Assembly: GCA_023402845.1 (NCBI GenBank)
Contig: JAEYFP010000016.1
Span: forward strand, 325,569 to 389,568
DNA: 64,000 nucleotides
Source of the DNA: Bacillota bacterium
Lineage (GTDB): Bacteria; Bacillota; Clostridia; Lachnospirales; Lachnospiraceae
Direction of reading: 5' to 3'
A program made the translations under genes and the position numbers. Under the pieces are notes generated by a model, which saw nothing but the letters and a program-made list of their open reading frames with translations, was not told the DNA's origin and made no database searches. Numbering within the stretch: position 1 is the first letter of the stretch; every line of letters begins with the position of its first letter. Positions 9,099 through 17,467 of the stretch are shown piece by piece.

Positions 9099-9678
9099 TC
9101 GGGTTCCCTCCCTGGAAGATAAACTTATTTCGTTCTTCCTCCAAAGCTGTCTCAAATGACTTATCTATCAAAATCTTATTATCATTCGTCACAGCTCTCG
9201 TACCGCCTATAAAGGAATAAGCACTGACCGTAAGAAGACAGCCTGCTTCTTTTTCCAGCAGTTCTTTCTTATCCGCATCTGCCGGGTCAATATAAACCGT
9301 CAGCGGATTTTCACCGGCAAATTCCTTCGCTTCTTTTATCTGTAAGATAAGAAGCTTTTCATAGTCCTCTGTTTTTTTATAATCTTCTAATAAAGCGGCA
9401 ACCTCTGAAAGCAGTTTTCCTTTTAATTCCTCCTGCTTATCTGAAAGTTCCTTTCTGATGACAATCTGTGTTGCGGACACCTCTTTATTCTCAGCGGATT
9501 TTAAAGCCGAACGCTCTGCCGAAACACGGCCCTCTATATGTGCCCGTTTGCTCTGCCTGTATTCCTCTAATATCTGGTTTGCAGAAGTATTGTAGCCTTT
9601 GATGATTTCATACGCCTGCTTTCTTGCATTTCCCATTGTTGTATCCAGGAGTTCCTGCAGCTTTTCATCTGTTGTCAT
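9091..9678 (-). CDS. ntpE: V/A-type ATPase subunit E (peripheral stalk)
   Basis: 195 residues from ATG 9678, which has AAGG 8 bases upstream; a GTG at 9687 would add three residues. It is charged and helical in the N-terminal half, with a mixed alpha/beta C-terminal domain ending in an ALEEERNKFIF segment, as in peripheral-stalk E subunits that hold the head still. Sequence conservation of this subunit is low, so the call rests on size, composition and position between F and A. Confidence 0.85.
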   Translation of the reverse strand: MTTDEKLQELLDTTMGNARKQAYEIIKGYNTSANQILEEYRQSKRAHIEGRVSAERSALKSAENKEVSATQIVIRKELSDKQEELKGKLLSEVAALLEDYKKTEDYEKLLILQIKEAKEFAGENPLTVYIDPADADKKELLEKEAGCLLTVSAYSFIGGTRAVTNDNKILIDKSFETALEEERNKFIFQGGNPNE

Positions 9679-9704
9679 TAGATTCACCTTCTTTCATGAA
9701 ATCA

Positions 9705-10013
9705 TTAAAGTTTTAATCCGATCGCTTCACTGACATAAGAAGTAATAAAGTCAGATGCACGTCCTGTTCCATGGCGGTCCGGTATTTCCACAAGAAGCGG
9801 CTGCTTCCTGTGAAGCCGCACATCATCAATAATATCGGGAAATTCTTTTCCGAATTTTTCAGTCAATAAAATAATACCTATCTCTTTGTCTGCAATTGCC
9901 TTATTCAGTTCCTCCAAAAGCTCCTGCCTTTCATGGACTACGGCACCCTCCACGCCGGCAAGGCGCATTCCGGTATAGGTATCGACATTATCGCTGATCA
10001 AATACATTTTCAT
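9705..10013 (-). CDS. ntpF: V/A-type ATPase subunit F
   Basis: 102 residues, typical for F/NtpG-like subunits. It begins MKMYLISDNVDTYTGMRLAGVEG, the characteristic first strand and helix of the family, and contains IGIILLTEKFGKEFPD. It binds the lower end of the central stalk. Its ATG overlaps the stop codon of subunit K by one base (TGATG), so translation is probably coupled. Confidence 0.9.
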   Translation of the reverse strand: MKMYLISDNVDTYTGMRLAGVEGAVVHERQELLEELNKAIADKEIGIILLTEKFGKEFPDIIDDVRLHRKQPLLVEIPDRHGTGRASDFITSYVSEAIGLKL

Positions 10014-10444
10014 CAGCCTAATTTACCTAAGATCATGAACGAAATAATCAAGCCGTAGAGAGCAATACCTTCTGCCAAACCAACGAAAATAAGTGATTTA
10101 CCGAGGATGCTCTGATCCTCACTGATCGCGCCTAGTGCAGAACTTGCGGCACTTGCTACCGCAATACCGCCGCCGATACAGGATGCCCCTGTGGAAAGCG
10201 CTGCCGCAATATAGCCAAGACCTGTGGATAATGTCGCTGCTGATGCGGCTTCTGCTGCCGATACGTTAGAATACATCAGGATGTTCGCGATCACCATCGT
10301 TGAAAAAAACAAAAATGCGTTAATACCGATCGTTGTCTTATACCTACCTCTCGTATGCTCTCCTATTAAATAAGCGCCAAAAGGAATTACGATACTAAGA
10401 ATCAATGCTGCTGCCAATAATACCTTTACTACTGTCTCTGTCAT
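10013..10444 (-). CDS. ntpK: V/A-type ATPase membrane rotor subunit K (c-like)
   Basis: 143 residues with four hydrophobic segments, so a two-hairpin c subunit. The carboxylate that carries the ion is in the last helix, in GLAEGIALYGL. The third helix has the small-residue pattern GASCIGGGIAVASAASSALGA. The first hairpin shows no equivalent acidic residue. The glutamate is followed by Gly rather than the Thr/Ser usually associated with sodium-binding rings. That hints at protons, but ion choice cannot be settled by eye. Confidence 0.92.
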   Translation of the reverse strand: MTETVVKVLLAAALILSIVIPFGAYLIGEHTRGRYKTTIGINAFLFFSTMVIANILMYSNVSAAEAASAATLSTGLGYIAAALSTGASCIGGGIAVASAASSALGAISEDQSILGKSLIFVGLAEGIALYGLIISFMILGKLG

Positions 10445-10468
10445 TTGAATGACCTCCCTATCATATTT

Positions 10469-12415
10469 TTATTTTGCTGTATTTTCCTGCGTTCTATATG
10501 GTTTGAATTCTCTGCCCGTCCCACGATAGAACCTTGAAAACATTTCATAATATTCAAGCCTTAATACCTGAATCCCTACGATCAAGCCTTCCAGACCGCA
10601 GACAAATATGTTACCCAAAACGATAACAAACCAGTTCGGGTTTCCTTCCTCGGCTCCCGCAAGCATCAGCACAACCTCCATCATCGATGCATGGCTGACT
10701 GCAAACGCCCCGATACGCACGAACGAAAGTGTGTTGGAAAAATAACTCAGCAGCACTTCAAACAGTTCGAAAAAGGTTTGAACGACAAACATTCCCTTTC
10801 CGTCCGGCAATAGCTCCGCCTTCTTTTCAACAAGATTCGTGATTGGCTCCTTAAGTGCGATCAGCAGAAGAGGAATACCGAACAGCACACCCAAAGCAAT
10901 TCCGGCCGGAATGCTGTTTCCTGTCATAAACAGAACAATCACAAGAACGATGGCGGCAAAAAATACAAAACCCGCCGCTCCGTTCGTATCCATGAACGCC
11001 TTTGTTAAATCTCGCTCCTTGAAAGAATTGATCATGTTAAAGACCATCGAGAGCAGGATAATAAACATACCAAACGCGACTGTTACGATAAAAATATAAT
11101 TCAGCTTTCCGATAAACGGCACCGTTGCCATATAAGAAGCAGGTCGTATCCAGACAGGCGCAATCACATTTTCAAATCCGAAAAAGCTGCCGAACAGAAA
11201 GCCGAATATTGTGGAAAAGATACCGCAGCTCCCAACAATCGCTGCCAAGTCCATTTTCTTTTTCTTGTATAAAATAAATCCTCCGATTGCCAGACACAAG
11301 CCCTGGCCTACATCACCAAACATAATGCCAAAAATAAACGAATAAGTTAAAGCAACAAAAATGGTTGGATCAATTTCATTATAGGCCGGAAGTCCATACA
11401 TTCGGATGAACATTTCAAACGGCCGGAAAATCTTTGGATTTTTTAATTCTGTCGGCGGCTTGCTGAAAATATTCTGATGTTCCTCTTCCACATAGCATGT
11501 GATTTTTTTGTCATTGGCGATTTCCTTTTTAAAGGCTTCCGCATCCTTATAGGACATCCAGCCGCACAAAATAAAATACGTACTTTCCTCATCATCCGTG
11601 CAGGCCGCCATTTTTCTGACATTGAAATTCACAGAATAGCGCGTGAGTTTTTCCTTCACCGTCAAAAGAATCGGCGTGTATTCTTCAAAATATTTCTTCT
11701 TTTCTTCCTTAATCTTTTCAATGGACTTTTCGAGAATGTTGATCTGTCTTTCTAACAGCGTACAAGCCTCCTCCGTTGTTCCCTCATATTCATCGGGAAG
11801 GAAAATCCGTTCAAAATGAAGTGAAGAAAAAATCGTATCGATCCTGTCCGTCAGCTCATCTGCCGTAAAATAAACACCCCACACATATTCCTTGTTGGAA
11901 TAGCATTCGCAGAAAATCGCCAGTGTCTCTGCATAAATTGTTTTCTTAAATTTTTCGTAATATTCCTTTTGAAATTTACCAAACCGGAATTTGATAAACT
12001 TAAAATCCAAAATAGAAGAAATATTATACCTCAGTTCTCTGTAAGGAAGAATCCTTTCGAGGGATTCCTTCTTTGCTTTCAGCTCCGTCTCCAAACAGCT
12101 CTTTTTCTTTTCAAGCTTTCTCGCGCCTGTATTAATTTTTTCAACAAACTTCGCCGCATCTTTGATTGTCAGCTTCTGCGCGTTTTCTAAAGTGTTTTTT
12201 TCAGGATCGCTGATTTGATCTACAAGCCCCTCACAGATCTTTAAAGATTCTTCGTATGGGTTCGTGTCAATAAACGGTTTGATATTATGCACGGTCTTTA
12301 ATTCCGACAATGCGTTTTCAAGCTGCATATCATATTTACTCAGATAATTCTGTACAACTCGGTCAAAATCATCCTTCGGCCCCATAATATTAATAAAGCT
12401 CATATTCTCAATCAC
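10469..12415 (-). CDS. ntpI: V/A-type ATPase subunit I (stator a-like)
   Basis: 648 residues: a cytoplasmic helical N-terminal half (about 1-330) and a C-terminal half of seven to eight membrane helices with the family hallmark FGIMFGDVGQGL and later SFVRIGAFAVSHA. It forms the ion half-channels against the K ring. Translation starts at GTG 12415, placed 9 bases after GGAGG and overlapping the stop of subunit C by four bases (GTGA). An ATG at 12403 is a weaker alternative. This coupling fixes the order C then I. Confidence 0.95.
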   Translation of the reverse strand: MIENMSFINIMGPKDDFDRVVQNYLSKYDMQLENALSELKTVHNIKPFIDTNPYEESLKICEGLVDQISDPEKNTLENAQKLTIKDAAKFVEKINTGARKLEKKKSCLETELKAKKESLERILPYRELRYNISSILDFKFIKFRFGKFQKEYYEKFKKTIYAETLAIFCECYSNKEYVWGVYFTADELTDRIDTIFSSLHFERIFLPDEYEGTTEEACTLLERQINILEKSIEKIKEEKKKYFEEYTPILLTVKEKLTRYSVNFNVRKMAACTDDEESTYFILCGWMSYKDAEAFKKEIANDKKITCYVEEEHQNIFSKPPTELKNPKIFRPFEMFIRMYGLPAYNEIDPTIFVALTYSFIFGIMFGDVGQGLCLAIGGFILYKKKKMDLAAIVGSCGIFSTIFGFLFGSFFGFENVIAPVWIRPASYMATVPFIGKLNYIFIVTVAFGMFIILLSMVFNMINSFKERDLTKAFMDTNGAAGFVFFAAIVLVIVLFMTGNSIPAGIALGVLFGIPLLLIALKEPITNLVEKKAELLPDGKGMFVVQTFFELFEVLLSYFSNTLSFVRIGAFAVSHASMMEVVLMLAGAEEGNPNWFVIVLGNIFVCGLEGLIVGIQVLRLEYYEMFSRFYRGTGREFKPYRTQENTAK

Positions 12416-13470
12416 GTGACTGTTCCTCCTTTCAATCCCGCATAATCAAGGACCTCATCATAATCTATACCATATCGGATACATTCCAGTATCGTCGTAA
12501 TTTTTTTGATTTCGTGTTCCTTTTTATACAAATAAGTATTGAGAATCGCAACTGAATACGGATATTTCCTCGAATCCGCATCATTGACCCTGTCCATCAG
12601 ATAACTATAAATCTCCTCCAGATTACCACCAAAAATTTCAGGGTAGAGTTTTCCATAAGCTGTTCTCTTCAAAAGCCGATCATATTCCTCAAGGCTGCCT
12701 GCCTCGGCCAGCCCCAACACCTCGTCCCTGCTCAGTTTATAATTGATTGGAATCAAAAGTGCAAAAATATCCGCCGGCGAAACCTTGTAATACTTTTTAC
12801 AACGATAGATCCACTGCAGGTTCAGCAAATCAATCCGATATCCATCGCTCCTTGTTAAAATCTCCAGATCCAACCCCGAGAATTCCGTTTCAATAATTTT
12901 CCAAAGTCTGATAAAATAGGACAGATCTAAAGAAACCTCATAATCAAACAATGTATTTCCGCCGCGCTGCAAAACAGCCTTCATGCCGGTGTAATATTCG
13001 GTTCCCTTCAGCGCCTTTACAAGAGCTTCCTCTGTTGCTGCCCCCGCGAGCATTTCCACATCCAGCTTTGAATATTTTGAAAAAATCCTGCTGATTTCTT
13101 CGGTAACCTTCAGCTCTGCTTTTTCCTTATTAAATAAATTACGCAGGCAGGCCTTTAAAAAGCTCAGTTCCAATTTGCGAAAATAGATTCTCAAAAACTT
13201 TTTTTGTTCTTCCCCTGAAAATTTATACAGACTGATATAATCCTCATAAAAGTTTTTCTTTAAAATCAGCTCTATCGTTCCCCTGTGCAGGTCGTTTAAG
13301 TCCTTGCCTGCAAACAGCTTGTGATAGCTCTCACTTTCCTCTAATATACGAAGAATTTCCTGAACGGATTTACACGAAATCAACCGCTCATAGTCCTCCT
13401 TGTGAAACATCTTTCTTTGCTTTGCCCGGATCTTTGCAGTAATTCCTCCATAGGAACTTAATCCGCTCAT
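12412..13470 (-). CDS. ntpC: V/A-type ATPase subunit C
   Basis: 352 residues, all helical, the expected length for the d-like subunit that plugs the K ring and seats the central stalk. The N-terminal GITAKIRAKQRKMF and the repeated pattern of bulky helices fit the family. GAGGAAGG precedes the ATG. It is second in the operon, 34 bases after G/H and overlapping the GTG start of subunit I. Confidence 0.9.
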   Translation of the reverse strand: MSGLSSYGGITAKIRAKQRKMFHKEDYERLISCKSVQEILRILEESESYHKLFAGKDLNDLHRGTIELILKKNFYEDYISLYKFSGEEQKKFLRIYFRKLELSFLKACLRNLFNKEKAELKVTEEISRIFSKYSKLDVEMLAGAATEEALVKALKGTEYYTGMKAVLQRGGNTLFDYEVSLDLSYFIRLWKIIETEFSGLDLEILTRSDGYRIDLLNLQWIYRCKKYYKVSPADIFALLIPINYKLSRDEVLGLAEAGSLEEYDRLLKRTAYGKLYPEIFGGNLEEIYSYLMDRVNDADSRKYPYSVAILNTYLYKKEHEIKKITTILECIRYGIDYDEVLDYAGLKGGTVT

Positions 13471-13504
13471 ATGCCTTCCTCACCTTTCCATTGCCGCATT
13501 GCTA

Positions 13505-13822
13505 TTAACGGACAGCTTCAATGATACGTCCGACCATTTTTTCAGCAATTTCCTCATGGTGTTTTTCATAGATCTCGGAAATTTTTTGAATAGACTGCTG
13601 CGTACTCAGCTTCAAAGCCGCAACATCCTTTTCTTTCTTTTCCTCCATCTCCTTTTTTAAGTCTGCGATTCTTTGTCCGATTTCTTTTTCGGATTCTTCA
13701 TCAATCACTTTTTTCTTTTCGTCTGCTTCTTTAAATATATCGTCCTTTTTCTGTCTGGCGTTCTCTACAATACTGGATGCCGCAGCTTCGATTTCAGACA
13801 ATTTTGATATCATCACATCCAT
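13505..13822 (-). CDS. V/A-type ATPase subunit G/H (peripheral stalk)
   Basis: 105 residues, an almost uninterrupted charged coiled coil rich in Lys and Glu (EADEKKKVIDEESEKEI), as expected for the partner of subunit E in the peripheral stalk. It is the first gene of the nine-gene operon, read leftward from a consensus-like promoter. Because coiled coils look alike, the assignment depends on its place in the operon. Confidence 0.82.
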   Translation of the reverse strand: MDVMISKLSEIEAAASSIVENARQKKDDIFKEADEKKKVIDEESEKEIGQRIADLKKEMEEKKEKDVAALKLSTQQSIQKISEIYEKHHEEIAEKMVGRIIEAVR

Positions 13823-13863
13823 AGCACAACCCTCTTTTTCTAAATTCTCATCAAATATAGCTG

Positions 13864-13892
13864 ATTATAGTCCTTGCTTCTTAAAATTGCAA
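13864..13892 (-). promoter_or_regulatory. Sigma-A-type promoter of the ATPase operon
   Basis: Read on the minus strand: TTGCAA (13892-13887), a 17-base spacer, TATAAT (13869-13864), about 40 bases before the first ATPase gene. The -10 is a perfect consensus. The rest of the roughly 220-base gap before the divergent acyltransferase is AT-rich with nothing else I can name. Confidence 0.65.
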
Positions 13893-14044
13893 TCATGATT
13901 ATTCTCTATTTGATAAAAAATAAGTAAAATCATGTACAAAATTTAAAACATTTATGGAAAAGATTACTTATTTTTATTTTTTCTTGTCTTTTTTATCCTT
14001 TTCCTCTAGAATTAGGATATACTAAATATTGGAGACTAACCATA

Positions 14045-15088
14045 ATGAATTCCAAACGATTGACCTACTTTGATATGACCAAGGGACTCGGTATTATCCT
14101 TGTTGTGCTTGGCCACATAGAATATATCAGCGAACCGCTTCGGGCTTGGATATCTTCTTTTCACATGCCCTTATTTTTTGTTGTATCGGGAATGTTAATA
14201 CATTACAAGGACGAATTATCAAAAGATTTTTCCGTAACCATTCTCAAAAAATTAAAATCTATCATCGTTCCTTATTTTTTCTTCAGTCTCCTTTACTTCC
14301 TGATTGATATTTTAAATGTGCTGCTTCACAAAATTGATCTGCGTACATTCTGGGTAAATTTCATTCATTCCGCTACCTTCTATGGGGTTTCGGTGCTTTG
14401 GTTTCTTCCGGCGCTGTTTTTGGCCGAAACAGGCTTTTTATTTCTTACAAAAAAACTCCCCCGAACTGCTTCGATTATTGTAATATTGATCAGCGCTCTG
14501 CTTGCCTATATGGCTCAGCTTGGGATCAGTCAGATTTATACGGCTCATGAAAGCTCTCTGCTCATCACCTCCCTTATTGATTTCATAAGGGTTTTTCTGC
14601 GGGGTGCGATCGCGATGTCCTTCGTATGCATTGCCTATTATTTCTTCTATCTGCTGAAAAGGTCAGATACTTTTTCCATCAGGGAGCTTTTACTTGGCAT
14701 TCTTTTGTTTCTGCTCAATCTTCCGCTTTCTCAGATCAATGAATGCGTGGATTTCCATTATATTATTCTGAAAAATGTGCCCATTTTCTATTTGTGTGCA
14801 CTGCTTGGTTCCTTCGGTCTGATTATTTTATGTAAAAATTGCAAATACGTTCCATCTATCGGTTATTTCGGAAAAAATTCACTGATTGTCATGTCTACGC
14901 ACGTAAACTGTTATATTCTTTATGCGGCAATTTTGATTGCGTGGCAGATTGATACGGTCGTAACACGGGCAAAGAGCTATATTTTCTTATTTAATATTAT
15001 GATTTTTACTTTTCTGATCGAAGCGATCGTCATAGAGACCATCAACCGGCGTTTTCCTTTTATAATAGGGAAGACGCGTTCTAAATAG
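14045..15088 (+). CDS. Membrane acyltransferase (acyltransferase 3 family), copy 1
   Basis: 347 residues with about ten hydrophobic helices. The N-terminus has the family signature RLTYFDMTKGLGIILVVLGH, whose His is the proposed catalytic residue, followed by FHMPLFFVVSGML. Such proteins transfer acetyl or other acyl groups to cell-surface polysaccharides or related acceptors at the membrane. The acceptor is not evident and no glycan biosynthesis genes are adjacent. It is followed after 33 bases by a paralogue, so the pair is probably co-transcribed. Confidence 0.85.
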   Translation: MNSKRLTYFDMTKGLGIILVVLGHIEYISEPLRAWISSFHMPLFFVVSGMLIHYKDELSKDFSVTILKKLKSIIVPYFFFSLLYFLIDILNVLLHKIDLRTFWVNFIHSATFYGVSVLWFLPALFLAETGFLFLTKKLPRTASIIVILISALLAYMAQLGISQIYTAHESSLLITSLIDFIRVFLRGAIAMSFVCIAYYFFYLLKRSDTFSIRELLLGILLFLLNLPLSQINECVDFHYIILKNVPIFYLCALLGSFGLIILCKNCKYVPSIGYFGKNSLIVMSTHVNCYILYAAILIAWQIDTVVTRAKSYIFLFNIMIFTFLIEAIVIETINRRFPFIIGKTRSK

Positions 15089-15121
15089 AAAAGGATCTTT
15101 GATACTTTATTGGGAGGTAGT

Positions 15122-16192
15122 ATGGAAACAGGAAAACGACTTACTTATTTTGATATGGCAAAAGGTTTCGGCATGCTGCTTGTCCTTTTGGGGCATTTAC
15201 AGGGAGATACAATCTTTGGCTATTCTCCATATATTCTTCCGTTTTGCACATGGATTTTTTCTTTTCATATGCCTTTGTTTTTCCTCATCTCAGGTATGCT
15301 CATGAATTATAAGCAGGATCCGGCAAAGGAGCTGAAGCCGCTGATTAAAAAGCGGTTTCGGGCAATTATGATCCCCTATTTTTGGTTCAGTCTGTTCTAT
15401 ATCAGTGTTGTATTTTATGCTCTGTTTTTTGGCGGAACCATATCGTCTGAAACGCTCTATGTAAATTTGTGGTACATTTTCAGCATGTATGGCATGAATG
15501 TGCTTTGGTTTTTGCCTGCATTGTTTTTGGGAGAGCTGTTATTTCTGTTTCTTACAAAAAAATTCGGAACAAAAAAATCCGTCATTGTTATCGCTTTTCT
15601 TACCGCCGCAGCTTCGGCTGCGAGCTGGTACTTACAGAAGCTTACTTATGATACGCCGCTGAAAGAACGTCTGCATGAGCTTTCTCTTGCCCTGCTCAGA
15701 CCGTTTTTAGTCTGTACATTTATCTGCATCGGCTATTATGCCTTTTATTTGTTCAAACAAAAAGAGAAACTCTGTTTTAAAGAGCTTCTCCTTGGAATTG
15801 CATTGATTGGTATCGGTGCCGCCTTTACCCACGTAAACAATGGTGTTGACTTCCGTTCCCTTGTTCAGAAAAATCTGTTCTTCTATTATTTATGCGCATT
15901 GTCCGGCTCCTTTGGCCTGATTCTGATCTGTAAAAACATGAAGCCGCTGAAACTGATTCCATACTGGGGCGTAAATTCCCTCGTCTTTATGGCTGTGCAT
16001 AATAATAAAACCGTTCTTTATGCAGGAATGCAGTGTGCGATGTACCTCAACCAATTTGTAACCAGAGCACGGGGCTATATCAGTTATCTGACAGTCATCC
16101 TCATTATTCTTATCTATGTGACCGTCATGATTTGGCTCATCAATCGTTTCTTCGGGTTTATTGTCGGCAAACCCTTTTCGATCTTAAAATAA
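15122..16192 (+). CDS. Membrane acyltransferase (acyltransferase 3 family), copy 2
   Basis: 356 residues from ATG 15122, which has GGGAGG just upstream; the frame opens earlier at a TTG inside that ribosome-binding site. It is a clear paralogue of the preceding gene: RLTYFDMAKGFGMLLVLLGH, FHMPLFFLISGML, LWFLPALFLGE and a matching helix pattern to the C-terminus, so the pair arose by tandem duplication. Likely an acyl donor-dependent O-acyltransferase of the cell surface. It converges on trxA, with an 18-base perfect palindrome (16186-16203) covering both stop codons. Confidence 0.85.
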   Translation: METGKRLTYFDMAKGFGMLLVLLGHLQGDTIFGYSPYILPFCTWIFSFHMPLFFLISGMLMNYKQDPAKELKPLIKKRFRAIMIPYFWFSLFYISVVFYALFFGGTISSETLYVNLWYIFSMYGMNVLWFLPALFLGELLFLFLTKKFGTKKSVIVIAFLTAAASAASWYLQKLTYDTPLKERLHELSLALLRPFLVCTFICIGYYAFYLFKQKEKLCFKELLLGIALIGIGAAFTHVNNGVDFRSLVQKNLFFYYLCALSGSFGLILICKNMKPLKLIPYWGVNSLVFMAVHNNKTVLYAGMQCAMYLNQFVTRARGYISYLTVILIILIYVTVMIWLINRFFGFIVGKPFSILK

Positions 16193-16196
16193 GGCC

Positions 16197-16508
16197 TTAT
16201 TTTGTTACCATTTCTATCAGCTTAGCTTTCGGTACAACACCAATGCTCGTCTCTGCCGGCACGCCGTTCTTGAAAACCATCAGCGTTGGAATCGTCATTA
16301 CCTTGTAATTTTGTGCCGTTGCCATATTATCATCGATATTCAGCTTTCCTACGACAACACTGTCACCGTATTCCTTCGCGATTTCCTCCACAAGCGGACC
16401 CATCATCTTACATGGACCACACCAGTCCGCATAAAAATCAACAAGTACCGGTTTTTCTGATTTTAACACCTTTTCTTCAAAATTTGCATCATTAAAAATT
16501 TCTGCCAT
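16197..16508 (-). CDS. trxA: Thioredoxin
   Basis: 103 residues. It has the active-site motif WCGPCK in FYADWCGPCKMMGP and the cis-proline region MTIPTLMVFKNG. It is a cytoplasmic disulfide reductant that would be kept reduced by thioredoxin reductase, which is not in this window. GAGGATAT precedes the ATG. It lies 14 bases after trmB on the same strand and is probably co-transcribed with it. Confidence 0.96.
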   Translation of the reverse strand: MAEIFNDANFEEKVLKSEKPVLVDFYADWCGPCKMMGPLVEEIAKEYGDSVVVGKLNIDDNMATAQNYKVMTIPTLMVFKNGVPAETSIGVVPKAKLIEMVTK

Positions 16509-16522
16509 AGCGATATCCTCCT

Positions 16523-17173
16523 TTATCTTTGTGTAATGACGTATTTACAAATCGGGTTTCCGATTGCTGAAAACTTTTCTTCGTATTCTGTCATAATATT
16601 ATCTTTTACCATTTCTGAATTGTTATGCAAATCATAGGTATATTGCTTGATCTTCCAGCCTGCTGCTCCAGCCTCCTCCATCGCAAAATCAAATAGACTT
16701 CGATTATCCGTTTTGAATTCCAAATCAGCTCCTTCCTTTAATATTTGAGAATATCTTGCTAAAAATTCTCTTGACGGAAGCCTGCGCCTTGCATGTCTGT
16801 CCTTTGGCCATGGATCGGAGAAATTTAAATAGATTTTATCTATTTCCTCCTTTGCGAAAACTTCTGCGATCGATTCCGCATCCATCCGTATAAATTTAAG
16901 ATTGGAAAGTACTTCCGGCTCTTGTTCCATCTTCTGTATTGCCCGAAGCAGAACACTCGAATACTTTTCTATCCCGATGAAATTGATGTGCGGGTTTTTC
17001 TTTGCCAGCTCCATAATAAATTGGCCTTTTCCCATTCCAATTTCGATATGCAGCTCCTTTTGATTATTGAATACTTCCGGTTTCCAGCTTCCCTTCTGCT
17101 TATCCGGTTCATGAACAACAAATCCGTTTTCTGCAATAAACTCTCTGGACCCTGTGATATTCCTTAAACGCAT
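16523..17173 (-). CDS. trmB: tRNA (guanine-N7-)-methyltransferase
   Basis: 216 residues, full length. The SAM-binding motif IEIGMGKGQFIMELA and the TrmB hallmarks NFSDPWPKDRHARRRL and FKTDNRSLFDFA are all present. It makes m7G46 in the variable loop of tRNAs. It is the first gene of a short leftward unit with trxA. Confidence 0.96.
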   Translation of the reverse strand: MRLRNITGSREFIAENGFVVHEPDKQKGSWKPEVFNNQKELHIEIGMGKGQFIMELAKKNPHINFIGIEKYSSVLLRAIQKMEQEPEVLSNLKFIRMDAESIAEVFAKEEIDKIYLNFSDPWPKDRHARRRLPSREFLARYSQILKEGADLEFKTDNRSLFDFAMEEAGAAGWKIKQYTYDLHNNSEMVKDNIMTEYEEKFSAIGNPICKYVITQR

Positions 17174-17227
17174 AATTTTCTCCAGCCTGTGTGTTTACTA
17201 AAATGATGCAAGGGTCAGAACATACTT

Positions 17228-17257
17228 TTGACATTTGCATCCTAAAATAAGTATAGT
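17228..17257 (+). promoter_or_regulatory. Candidate promoter for the D,D-carboxypeptidase gene
   Basis: TTGACA (17228-17233), 18-base spacer, TATAGT (17252-17257). A transcript from here would have a leader of about 200 bases containing the hairpin at 17312-17340. The gap between trmB and this gene holds nothing else I recognise. Confidence 0.45.
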
Positions 17258-17311
17258 ATAAAACATTTTTTTTGGCAACGTCTTTCCTTCATCTCTTAAA
17301 TCACGTTCTTA

Positions 17312-17340
17312 CGCAGCTTAGCAGCAAGTGTTAAGCTGCG
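17312..17340 (+). other. Leader hairpin upstream of the carboxypeptidase
   Basis: CGCAGCTTA (17312-17320) pairs perfectly with TAAGCTGCG (17332-17340) around an 11-base loop. No T-run follows, so it is not a standard terminator. Its function is unknown. Confidence 0.4.
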
Positions 17341-17467
17341 GTGTGAACAGTATCTTAATATGGAAAAAAGTTCACAGAAAATTCTTTGGTTTTTTATATG
17401 TAATGTTGTATGATAATAAAGTATGAATATTTGGTTGTTTTTCAAAAGAATGAATGACGAGGCTTTT

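Noticed and set aside
16186..16203. 18-base perfect palindrome over the stops of the second acyltransferase and trxA
   Set aside because: With no loop it makes a poor hairpin, and there is no clear T-run; it may be a by-product of two facing stop codons.
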